Shown: in pieces, positions 23,453 through 31,034 of the stretch
Layout of the letters: each line of letters begins with the position of its first letter
Numbering within the stretch: the stretch's first letter is position 1
From: an uncultured Prevotella sp.
GTDB taxonomy: Bacteria; Bacteroidota; Bacteroidia; Bacteroidales; Bacteroidaceae
NCBI GenBank assembly: GCA_900547005.1
Contig: URER01000018.1
Span: 1-45,982 of the forward strand
Length of the DNA: 45,982 nt
Direction: 5' to 3'
Program-made: the position numbers and the translations under genes
Notes under the pieces: model-generated
What the model was told of the DNA's origin: nothing
What the model saw: only the letters and a program-made list of their open reading frames with translations
Database searches by the model: none

Positions 23453-23952
23453 TTAGGTTTTATGGTTTCGAGGTTTCAGGTTTTGAGGTGAAATCACTAC
23501 ATTCCCTAATTATTTCAGGTCCTGGGATGAAATTACTTTTTACAGAAAGAGTTCTCTTATAAATCAATGATGAAAGCATTTTGTTTACTTCGCCATTAAG
23601 CGTTATAAGTACATCTGCTTTTGCATCTGAAATATATCCGAACTCCTGAGACAACAGTAACTGAGTCTCCAATTCATTGGACGAGCCTAAAGATATGTAT
23701 AGAAAATGTACCAAGTCACGGTTACTGCCTCTGCCATATCCTTCTGCAATATTAGATGGTATCGATACTACACATCTGCGCATTTGGCTCACGAGACCAT
23801 AGACCTCACTTTGTGGGTAAGAAGCTGTCACTGTGTAAATCTCCTTTGCAAGTAACATAGACTTCTGCCAAACAGTTAGATTCTTATATGGTCCCATATT
23901 TTAAAGCATTTATCACCTTATAACCTCATAACCTTACGACCTCATAACCTTA
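23453..23952 (-). mobile_element. IVS-like cassette: inverted 8 bp-repeat arms around a four-helix-bundle gene
   Basis: The plus-strand left arm (23455-23490) reads AGGTTTTATGGTTTCGAGG.. TTTTGAGGTG. The right arm (23908-23951) reads CACCTTATAACCTCATAACC..CTCATAACCTTA. The arms are imperfect inverted repeats with roughly 8 bp units. The ORF between them fills the loop, and its last codons and stop lie in the left arm. The cassette starts 2 nt after the frdA stop in operon direction and ends just before frdB. The arrangement is the same as in 23S rRNA intervening sequences (stem plus S23-type ORF). The mobile nature is inferred. Confidence 0.6.
23460..23897 (-). CDS. Four-helix-bundle protein (S23/IVP-type, TIGR02436-like)
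   Basis: 145 residues. It matches the four-helix-bundle family first found in 23S rRNA intervening sequences: MGPYKNLTVWQKSMLLAKEI, FGL-equivalent VYGLVSQMRRCVVSIPSNIA, EGYGRGSNRDLVHFLYISLG and SSNELETQLLLSQEFGYIS. It is all helical, without signal or membrane segments. Members may bind nucleic acid, and the Avd protein of diversity-generating retroelements shares the fold; the function here is unknown. Its position between frdA and frdB interrupts an otherwise standard operon. The C-terminal FTSKPETSKP is encoded by the repeat arm, as if gene and arm travel together. No reverse transcriptase is nearby. The family call is secure; the role is not. Confidence 0.88.
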   Translation of the reverse strand: MGPYKNLTVWQKSMLLAKEIYTVTASYPQSEVYGLVSQMRRCVVSIPSNIAEGYGRGSNRDLVHFLYISLGSSNELETQLLLSQEFGYISDAKADVLITLNGEVNKMLSSLIYKRTLSVKSNFIPGPEIIRECSDFTSKPETSKP

Positions 23953-23953
23953 A

Positions 23954-25936
23954 TTAATTCTTATAATTACGTGTCTGTACTTTAATTGCCTCATACTCGA
24001 GCGGTTCCTTGATGAGCTCCGGAGCCTTGTCGTCGGCACCCTGATACTCCCAGCAGCCAACGTAGAAGAAGTTCTCGTCGTCACGCTTGGCCTCGCCCTC
24101 TTCGGTCTGATGCTCCTCACGGAAGTGGCCACCGCAGCTCTCCTCACGCTGTAAAGCGTCGTAAGCCACAAGCTCACCCATGATGATGAAGTCGCGGAGG
24201 TGGATAGCCTTGTCAAGCTCGATGTTCAAACCATCCTTCTCTCCTGGTATGAAGAGGTTGGTGTTGAACTCCTTGCGGAGCTTCTTCAGCAGCTCGAGAC
24301 CTTCCTCAAGACCCTTCTTGTTACGTCCCATACCTACGTGCTCCCACATGATATGACCCAGTTCCTTGTGGATAGAGTCTACAGAACGCTTACCCTTGAT
24401 GTTCATCAGACGGTCGATTTCAGCCTCAACAGCCTTCTCAGCCTCCTCGAACTCAGGCAGGTCGGTAGACAGACGCGGCCAGATGCTCTGGTCTGCGAGG
24501 TAGTTCTGGATTGTGTATGGCAACACGAAGTAGCCGTCGGCCAGACCCTGCATGAGCGCAGACGCACCGAGACGGTTGGCACCGTGGTCAGAGAAGTTGC
24601 ACTCGCCGATGGCAAACAGACCCGGAATGGTTGTCTGAAGCTCGTAGTCAACCCAAATACCACCCATCGTATAGTGTACGGCCGGGAATATCATCATCGG
24701 GTTGTAGTACTTCACGCCGTTGATTTCGTTGGCCAGCTCACCCGGATTCACGTCGGTAATCTCCTCATACATATCGAAGAGGTTGCCGTAACGCTGCATA
24801 ATCTGATCGATTCCGAGACGGTTGATAGACTCGGAGAAGTCGAGGAACACAGCCAGACCGGTGTTGTTCACGCCGAAGCCGTGGTCGCAACGCTCCTTAG
24901 CCGCACGCGAAGCCACGTCACGAGGCACGAGGTTTCCGAATGCCGGATAGCGGCGCTCCAAGTAGTAGTCGCGGTCTTCCTCAGGAATATCGCTTCCCTT
25001 GATTTCGCCCTTCTGCAATTTCTTTGCGTCCTCAATCTTCTTCGGCACCCAGATACGGCCGTCGTTACGCAGCGACTCAGACATCAGAGTCAGCTTAGAC
25101 TGCTTGTCGCCGTGAACCGGAATACAAGTCGGGTGAATCTGAACGTATGACGGGTTAGCGAAGTAAGCACCCTTACGGTAGCACTGAACGGCAGCCGTAC
25201 AGTTACATCCCATAGCGTTGGTAGAGAGGAAGTAAGCGTTTCCGTAACCACCCGTAGCGATTACGACAGCATTGGCAGAGAAGCGCTCCAGCTTGCCGCT
25301 CACGAGATTCTTTGCGATAATACCGCGTGCGCGGCCGTCAACGATTACAACATCCTCCATCTCGTAACGTGTGAAGAGCTTAACCTTGCCCGCATGAACC
25401 TGTGCGCTCAATGAAGAGTAAGCGCCGAGCAGAAGCTGCTGGCCAGTCTGTCCCTTAGCATAGAAGGTACGAGAAACCTGCGCGCCACCGAAAGAACGGT
25501 TTGCGAGCATACCGCCATACTCACGTGCGAAAGGCACACCCTGCGCCACACACTGGTCGATGATATTGTTCGACACCTCGGCAAGGCGGTAGACGTTTGC
25601 CTCACGGGCGCGATAGTCGCCACCCTTCACAGTGTCGTAGAACAGACGATAAACAGAGTCGCCGTCGTTCTGATAGTTCTTGGCTGCGTTGATACCACCC
25701 TGCGCAGCGATAGAGTGGGCGCGGCGCGGAGAGTCCTGAATGCAGAAGTTCAGCACATTGAAGCCCATCTCGCCGAGACTGGCAGCGGCACTCGCACCGG
25801 CGAGACCCGTACCCACGACGATAACATCCAGCTTCAACTTGTTCTTTGGGTTCACCAAACGCTGGTGAGCTTTATAATTGGTCCATTTCTCAGCCACCGG
25901 TCCTTCCGGTATTCTGGAATTTAATGTCTTAGTCAT
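23954..25936 (-). CDS. frdA: Fumarate reductase/succinate dehydrogenase flavoprotein subunit
   Basis: 660 residues. The catalytic FAD subunit interconverts succinate and fumarate at the cytoplasmic face of the inner membrane. The dinucleotide-binding loop VIVVGTGLAGASAAASLGEM begins near residue 38. The covalent-FAD region RRAHSIAAQGGINAA has His74. Later motifs are VIATGGYGNAYFLSTNA, the active-site stretch HPTCIPVHG, VHYTMGGIWVDYELQT and GANRLGASALMQGLADG. The length fits the Bacteroidetes/epsilon-type (longer) family. frdC lies 36 nt upstream, separated by a short AATTATGAATTTTG repeat. The four-helix-bundle cassette starts at its stop codon. Confidence 0.96.
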   Translation of the reverse strand: MTKTLNSRIPEGPVAEKWTNYKAHQRLVNPKNKLKLDVIVVGTGLAGASAAASLGEMGFNVLNFCIQDSPRRAHSIAAQGGINAAKNYQNDGDSVYRLFYDTVKGGDYRAREANVYRLAEVSNNIIDQCVAQGVPFAREYGGMLANRSFGGAQVSRTFYAKGQTGQQLLLGAYSSLSAQVHAGKVKLFTRYEMEDVVIVDGRARGIIAKNLVSGKLERFSANAVVIATGGYGNAYFLSTNAMGCNCTAAVQCYRKGAYFANPSYVQIHPTCIPVHGDKQSKLTLMSESLRNDGRIWVPKKIEDAKKLQKGEIKGSDIPEEDRDYYLERRYPAFGNLVPRDVASRAAKERCDHGFGVNNTGLAVFLDFSESINRLGIDQIMQRYGNLFDMYEEITDVNPGELANEINGVKYYNPMMIFPAVHYTMGGIWVDYELQTTIPGLFAIGECNFSDHGANRLGASALMQGLADGYFVLPYTIQNYLADQSIWPRLSTDLPEFEEAEKAVEAEIDRLMNIKGKRSVDSIHKELGHIMWEHVGMGRNKKGLEEGLELLKKLRKEFNTNLFIPGEKDGLNIELDKAIHLRDFIIMGELVAYDALQREESCGGHFREEHQTEEGEAKRDDENFFYVGCWEYQGADDKAPELIKEPLEYEAIKVQTRNYKN

Positions 25937-25941
25937 ATTCT

Positions 25942-25975
25942 TAATTATGAATTTTGAATTATGAATTTTGAATTA
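25942..25975. repeat. Short tandem repeat AATTATGAATTTTG between frdC and frdA
   Basis: About 2.3 copies of a 14-15 bp unit (AATTATGAATTTTG) fill the frdC-frdA gap and reach into the frdC stop codon. Similar words (CAATTCAAAACTC, AATTCGTAATTC) occur at 7682-7720 and 40280-40300. Confidence 0.6.
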
Positions 25976-26665
25976 GCAGCACTGTCCGCACAAACTCGGA
26001 GCAATGCCGAAAGCGAAAGCCAGCACAACAACGAGGAAGCCCAGCATCAGCAGGGTTGTGTAAACCAGACCGATGGTCTTCCAACGGCAGAACCAAGTCT
26101 TGCCGTTCCAGCCAAGAGTGTGCATGGCGCTCCAGAAGCCATGAGAGAGGTGGAACCACAGAGCAGCCAGCCAAATGATGTAGAGGACTACATAGACCGG
26201 ACAACTGAATGTCTCCTGAATGTAGCCGAAACCGTTGGCAGGATCGCCTAACGGGTCAGCGAAATGGAACAGTTCGGCAGCCATCATGTTCCACCAGAAG
26301 TTGAAGAAGTGGAGAGCCAAGCCCAGCACTACTATCAGTCCCAGCACGAGCATATTCTGCGATGCCCACTCAACCTTCGCCGGCTTGTCCGTAACGGCAT
26401 AACGCTCGCTACCGCGCGCATTGCGGTTCTGCGCCGTAAGGATGAAGGCGTAGACAATGTGAATGACCGCCAGCGCTGCCAAGCCTAAGGTGGCAGCGAC
26501 GGCATACCAGTTTGCACCCAACAGCTCGCAAATCATGTTGTAAGCCTCCGCAGAGAAGAGAGCCGCCACATTCATGCAACAGTGGAATGTCAAGAACAGG
26601 ATAAGCGCAATGCCGGTTACAGACATTACTACTTTCCTACCGATAGATGAATTGATTAACCACAT
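25973..26665 (-). CDS. frdC: Succinate dehydrogenase/fumarate reductase cytochrome b subunit
   Basis: 230 residues with five transmembrane segments (about 10-35, 55-80, 105-130, 160-180, 195-220). It anchors the enzyme, binds haem b and exchanges electrons with menaquinone (b558 family). Conserved His are visible in LTFHCCMNV, LAVIHIVYAF, LHFFNFWW and LWFHLSHGFWSAMHTLGW, typical of di-haem single-subunit anchors. It is the first gene of the operon. The promoter at 26898-26928 is far upstream, giving a leader of about 225 nt. Confidence 0.92.
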   Translation of the reverse strand: MWLINSSIGRKVVMSVTGIALILFLTFHCCMNVAALFSAEAYNMICELLGANWYAVAATLGLAALAVIHIVYAFILTAQNRNARGSERYAVTDKPAKVEWASQNMLVLGLIVVLGLALHFFNFWWNMMAAELFHFADPLGDPANGFGYIQETFSCPVYVVLYIIWLAALWFHLSHGFWSAMHTLGWNGKTWFCRWKTIGLVYTTLLMLGFLVVVLAFAFGIAPSLCGQCC

Positions 26666-26890
26666 AAATGATTGAAATTAAATTATTTAATGTTAGAATT
26701 ATCCTCCTGCACGCCGCAGTAATAAAACGCCGAAACACTCATCCCGGAATGGCAGCCCGTTGACGGAACACCCCGAAAGCGACATGGATGAGAACATACC
26801 GACTTGCGTCTTGTACAGTCTTCTGCAATCGTCTTCTTTTCTTCCCAAATGAGTAATAAATCCTTTGAAGTAGGTACGTACCCCCTCCTT
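26666..26890 (-). other. Long 5' leader of the frd operon
   Basis: About 225 nt lie between the predicted transcription start and the frdC ATG, much longer than other leaders in this window. It is more GC-rich than the flanks. It contains complementary words such as CTCATCC (near 26785) and GGGATGAG (near 26740, minus-strand sense), and no ORF of note. A regulatory structure is possible, but I recognise no known RNA family. Confidence 0.4.
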
Positions 26891-26897
26891 TAGACTG

Positions 26898-26928
26898 CAA
26901 AAATAATATAAATTAATGATAGAACAAA
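26898..26928 (-). promoter_or_regulatory. Promoter of the frd operon
   Basis: On the minus strand TTTG (26925-26928), a 19 nt spacer and TATTTTTG (26898-26905): a full consensus match. Confidence 0.75.
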
Positions 26929-26959
26929 AAGTTTAATCAAAAATCTAACGGCACCATGC

Positions 26960-27093
26960 CAGTACTTAGCCCAAAATACTCCAGTACTCAGCCCGGAATA
27001 CTCGAGTATTTGAGCCCGAATTACTCCAGTACTACGGCCGGAATACTCCTGTACTACGGCCGGATTACTCCAGTATTGCGCCGCAGTACTGCC
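26960..27093. repeat. Tandem repeat of about 22 bp with AGTACT and GAATACTCC words
   Basis: Six imperfect units of 21-23 bp, for example AGTACTCAGCCCGGAATACT, AGTACTACGGCCGGAATACT and TGTACTACGGCCGGATTACT. They lie between the frd promoter and the terminator of the next operon. The repeat is open in one minus-strand frame (a 69-codon peptide with YSGxSTGV repeats), but nothing supports translation. Units touch directly, so it is not a CRISPR array. Confidence 0.85.
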
Positions 27094-27097
27094 GTGC

Positions 27098-27133
27098 AAA
27101 AAAAATCCCCGACAGGAAACGCCTGCCGGGGAT
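27098..27133 (-). terminator. Terminator of the 27156-30860 gene
   Basis: The stem ATCCCCGACAGG / CCTGCCGGGGAT (27105-27133) is followed by an eight-base T-run on the minus strand, 22 nt after the stop codon. Confidence 0.88.
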
Positions 27134-27155
27134 GATGTCAGATAGTAAAAGAGTG

Positions 27156-30100
27156 TTATTTAACAACGACCTTACGTGTTGTGCCGTCGGCATACTTGAT
27201 GATGTTCAAGCCCTTCTGCGGACCTGTAATCATCTGGCCTGCGGCATTGTAGCGTGCCACCTCCTCAGCACCTTCGCCATCGGCATTGATGCCGCTGATG
27301 CCGGTTGGATCGGTTATCTTGGCCTCGGCAACGTTGATGACACGGCCGGTGTTGATGTCGATCATCATACATACGACATTGCAGTTGTTGATGTCGTTCA
27401 CCGTAGGAACATTGAACGTTACAGTACCTGTATATTCCTCGCCTGCTGTGATGTCGGCCGGGATATAGCCCGACGCGCCGTTGTAGGTGCCTACCTGTGC
27501 GCGTACCACATGGTTCTGCATGAACGGAAGTATCTGGCTCTGGCCGTATTTTCCGCCAGAACACCAGTCTTCGAGGCCACTGCCTGGTTCCAACTCCGAG
27601 AAGTAGTTGTCCTGATAGCCGAAAAGGTTGTCCTCGGTAATGATGAGGAACAGACCGACATTCTGCTTCTCCATATCAATGGCGAACTTGGTTGAGAACG
27701 GCACACTGACCTTTCCGTCGGCCACGGTAGCCGTAACAGAGAGGTCGGCATCGGCATCCGTACCCATCTCGGCACTTACGAGGTCGAGCCAGCACGTTGC
27801 GTTAGGAGAGTTGAGCGAGTAAGTGGTCTTGCCGTCGGTAATCGAAGAAACCATCGGCGAAGAAGCGATGCTGCCGCGGTTTATCTTTGCCGACGGAGCG
27901 CCGGAAAGTCCGAGGAAGCTGTTTACATAGCTCGACATACCGCTCTCGTAGATGTCGCCGGTATATACATGATATGCCGCCATTATCACCTTGTCGCCAT
28001 ACGTGCCGGAAATCTTGTCCCAAGCATAGTGTCCGAGCGGGCAGTTGCCGCAGCCCATACCGGTCATCTCCTCGATGACAACGCGCTTTGTTGGCTGGAA
28101 GGCGAGGTCCTTGACGGTGAACGCCGCCTCGCTGTTGTTCTCGCCCATTGTCACGTCGAAGTAGAACTTGTTCTCCTTGCCGACGGTAAGAGGCAGAGGC
28201 TTGTCGAAGGTGAAGTCGAACTTGTCGCCCTTAGTGAGTGAGAGTCCGCTTCCCGTAACCTGATCTACGACATTCTTGTCGGCATCGAGCAGCTTGACGG
28301 TGACATCCGTGAATGTAGCGTCGGGAACATTTGCTATGACGCGTCCCTTCACGGTCATCTCGTTCTGTGCCACGACGGTGGTCTCCGACATGAGAGCCGT
28401 GAGGAACGGAGTGTAACGCTCCACGAGGATATTGTCGACTATCACGAGGCTCTGGTCTTCGTTCTCGTTTACGAACGCCACGTAGATGTTCTTGCCCATG
28501 AACTCGTCGAGTTCGAATGTATAGTGCTTCCAGTCGCCGGCAAGGTTGCCCTCGCTCTCTCCCGGCAGTACCTGCTCGTCCATTACGACCTTGCCCTGCG
28601 TGCGCATCTTCGCGCAAAGGTCGGCATTGAGATAGTTGTAGACCTCATCATCGGCATAAACAATCACCTTCAGTTTGTCGGTCTTGCTGTTGCGGAATCC
28701 CTGCGCGTCGAACCCAAGTATGCACTTGGTGTCTTCCGGGATGAAAATCTGCGGAGTGACCATCCAGTCGTCCGACTTGCCAGCGGGGTCGTAAGCCGAT
28801 GTGGAAGCGGCCGCGAAGTCGTCGCTGCCATCGTCGCGTACCGGAACCCAGGCGTATGAGTCGGATCCCTCAAGGAAGTCATAGCCCTGCATCTCCTCGT
28901 TAGGGGTATTGCCGTCGCCGTCGCGCAACAGCATATTTGCCACGCCGGTATTGAAATCTTCGCTATACAGGGTGTTGTCGTCGCTGACAATCACGCGCTC
29001 GTATTTTCCCTCGTAGTTCAATACGTGCTCGGCACAGGGGTTGTCGCCGTTGACATCGGTAACGGCTCCTTTCGGTATCACCAGCTTGTAGTTGCTTCCC
29101 AAGTAGAGATACTGTATCGAAGCGGGATAGGCCATCACCATCTTCGACTGCTCGGCGTTGCTCGATGTGGCGAGAGTAAGTTCTGCCATAGGTGTATCAT
29201 CACCCTCACGATAGAGCTGTGCCTTGACATTCTCACCCAGTTTCACGTCGGTGTTATAGGTGATGAGTACCGGATTGGTGCTCACGTCGATGTGTGTCAT
29301 CGCGGTGCCGTCGGCGGGTGTGGCCGAAACCATCTCCACCGGAGCAGCCCCCCTGCCTGTGATATGCACTACTATCTCGCTGTTGGTGCGGGTCTTGTTG
29401 CCTTTCAGGGATATTGTTCCTGCCGGAATGGTGAGGGTATATGTCTCGCCTACCGTCAACGCCTTGGTACGTAAGCCCACAGTAACGACCTTCTTGTTCG
29501 TGGAATTAACCTCAAACTTCACCACAGACGAAAAAGAATTGCCGTTCTTATCGGTGAACTTGACATCTGTCTTTTCGCCAATGACATCCACTTCATAGTT
29601 GAATGCCACTTCAACGTTCTTGATGTTTGTCACAGACGAGCCGTCGGAAGGTGTGGTCTTGTAGATAGACAGCAGATCGACGTTGCGTGCGGCGTCGGCT
29701 ATCGACTCGTTCATCTTCAGCGTGTAGCTGGTATACGGGTCGGGGAATGAGGCGAGCACCTTGCCGTCGCCCGACACGCCCGAACACGTACCGGTATAGT
29801 CGAAACCTGTCTTGCCGTAGAAGTCGATGCCGTAGCGTAGCTTCAGCAGGTCGTCGATAGGATACCAGAAGTTGTCGACGAGCGCATAGAGCGAGCGTAT
29901 AGGTCCGGTATATGTAACGGAACCGTACATCACTCCGTTGTCGTCCATCCTGATACAGCTATATTTCTGCGACTCGGCTCCTTCATAGAGCTGATACTCC
30001 TTTGTCTCCATATTATAGCGGAACGGCACAGAGTATTCGTTGCCCATTGACTTTGCCACGTATGCCGTACCGCCATACCATTTGCCGTTAGGGCTGAACG

Positions 30101-30860
30101 AGCCTTCTGTAACTGATACGAGTCCCTCTATCCACGGTGTGCCGTCGGCATCGAAGCCGGGCTTGCTGAAGGTTGCGGTCTCACGGTCGTAAATGAATCC
30201 GAGCGTGTTCCATGTGTAAGAGAAGTCGATGATACCGGTGATGTAACGTCCGTCGGCAGAAATCTCGTTAAACCGTCTCTGCTTCCAGTTCTCGGCCAGC
30301 ATATCATCTGCTGTGCTTGTGCTGCTTCCCTTGGTGGGAAGTCCCGGAGTGTCGAGCATTTCACCGGTCTCAAGGTCGTAGAGCACTGCTTCCTCGCTCC
30401 AGTCTTCGTTCTGCACTACACCTACGGCATACTTGCCGTCGGGGGTAACGGAATTGATATGGCCGGACTCCCAGCCTGACCATCTTTCCATTGCCTCCCA
30501 GCCTTTTTCTTTGGTCCACTTTGCGGGCCTTCCTCTATACGAGCCCACAACGACACCGTCATTGGTAACGTCATTGGCTGAGCACGTAAGTGGTGTGGTA
30601 CCCTCGTTCTCAAGTCCGAGAACATCCACCTCTCCTGTCTCGATATTTATACGGCGGGTGTTGGTGTAGGTGGAAGCGTCGGCCGATCCCGTACCGTAGG
30701 ATACGGCCCATTTGCCGTTGTCTGACACGGCATTGATCATTGACTGGTCCATAAAGTTGTATGGCGTCAATGTCGGCGGTGCCACCTGCGCCGACACGTT
30801 GGCAGAAGCCAACAGCCCAACGAGGCAGAACAGCATTTTCTTAATGATTCCTTTTTTCAT
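27156..30860 (-). CDS. Large secreted multidomain protein with Omp28 thioredoxin-like domain and sorting tail
   Basis: 1234 residues. A signal peptide (MKKGIIKKMLFCLVGLLASA) precedes a beta-propeller-like region (about 35-400; repeated ISADGRYITG, VTPDGKYAVG and FSPNGKWYGG blades). Two SbsA/Big_5 Ig-like domains follow (about 405-510, TTPSDGSSVTNIKNVEVAF; and 520-620, ATPADGTAMTHIDVS). Next is a choice-of-anchor-J type module (about 640-810, DWMVTPQIFIPEDTKCILGF). After that comes an Omp28 thioredoxin-like domain (about 920-1185, VVIEEMTGMGCGNCPLGHYA), which has CGNC. The C-terminal tail EVARYNAAGQM..KGLNIIKYADGTTRKVVVK resembles T9SS type A signals. It probably sits at the cell surface. Function is unknown; an adhesin or thiol-active role is possible. 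Confidence 0.8.
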   Translation of the reverse strand: MKKGIIKKMLFCLVGLLASANVSAQVAPPTLTPYNFMDQSMINAVSDNGKWAVSYGTGSADASTYTNTRRINIETGEVDVLGLENEGTTPLTCSANDVTNDGVVVGSYRGRPAKWTKEKGWEAMERWSGWESGHINSVTPDGKYAVGVVQNEDWSEEAVLYDLETGEMLDTPGLPTKGSSTSTADDMLAENWKQRRFNEISADGRYITGIIDFSYTWNTLGFIYDRETATFSKPGFDADGTPWIEGLVSVTEGSFSPNGKWYGGTAYVAKSMGNEYSVPFRYNMETKEYQLYEGAESQKYSCIRMDDNGVMYGSVTYTGPIRSLYALVDNFWYPIDDLLKLRYGIDFYGKTGFDYTGTCSGVSGDGKVLASFPDPYTSYTLKMNESIADAARNVDLLSIYKTTPSDGSSVTNIKNVEVAFNYEVDVIGEKTDVKFTDKNGNSFSSVVKFEVNSTNKKVVTVGLRTKALTVGETYTLTIPAGTISLKGNKTRTNSEIVVHITGRGAAPVEMVSATPADGTAMTHIDVSTNPVLITYNTDVKLGENVKAQLYREGDDTPMAELTLATSSNAEQSKMVMAYPASIQYLYLGSNYKLVIPKGAVTDVNGDNPCAEHVLNYEGKYERVIVSDDNTLYSEDFNTGVANMLLRDGDGNTPNEEMQGYDFLEGSDSYAWVPVRDDGSDDFAAASTSAYDPAGKSDDWMVTPQIFIPEDTKCILGFDAQGFRNSKTDKLKVIVYADDEVYNYLNADLCAKMRTQGKVVMDEQVLPGESEGNLAGDWKHYTFELDEFMGKNIYVAFVNENEDQSLVIVDNILVERYTPFLTALMSETTVVAQNEMTVKGRVIANVPDATFTDVTVKLLDADKNVVDQVTGSGLSLTKGDKFDFTFDKPLPLTVGKENKFYFDVTMGENNSEAAFTVKDLAFQPTKRVVIEEMTGMGCGNCPLGHYAWDKISGTYGDKVIMAAYHVYTGDIYESGMSSYVNSFLGLSGAPSAKINRGSIASSPMVSSITDGKTTYSLNSPNATCWLDLVSAEMGTDADADLSVTATVADGKVSVPFSTKFAIDMEKQNVGLFLIITEDNLFGYQDNYFSELEPGSGLEDWCSGGKYGQSQILPFMQNHVVRAQVGTYNGASGYIPADITAGEEYTGTVTFNVPTVNDINNCNVVCMMIDINTGRVINVAEAKITDPTGISGINADGEGAEEVARYNAAGQMITGPQKGLNIIKYADGTTRKVVVK

Positions 30861-30933
30861 ACATATAATTATTTAAGTTAGAATTGCAAATATCATACGG
30901 CAAGCAAGCGATAACCTGCCGCTGAGTCAAAAC

Positions 30934-30998
30934 AAAAAAAGTGGGATTCCTGAGTTTTCAGGATGTTTGCCCGCGGCAGATTTCTCTACCGCGGGCAA
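30934..30998 (-). terminator. Double hairpin after the Ig-like gene
   Basis: First the stem TTGCCCGCGG / CCGCGGGCAA (30967-30998). Then TCCTGA / TCAGGA (30948-30963), followed on the minus strand by ATCCCAC and seven T (30934-30940). It lies between the stop of the 31035 gene and the start of the 27156-30860 gene. Confidence 0.7.
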
Positions 30999-31034
30999 TA
31001 TCCCCAAAACTCGGGAAGCTCACTTTTGCATGAT

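Noticed and set aside
23453..23952. Diversity-generating retroelement, suggested by the Avd-like fold of the four-helix-bundle protein
   Set aside because: No reverse transcriptase, template repeat or variable repeat is visible nearby. S23/IVP type is the better fit.
24200..25150. Plus-strand open frame of 316 codons opposite frdA
   Set aside because: It is a shadow of frdA, which has full motifs. No promoter and no recognisable protein.
26960..27093. Possible CRISPR array
   Set aside because: Units of about 22 bp touch without unique spacers, vary between copies, and no cas gene is nearby.
26890..27099. 69-codon minus-strand frame with YSGxSTGV repeats
   Set aside because: It is only the translation of the 22 bp tandem repeat and runs across the frd promoter region.
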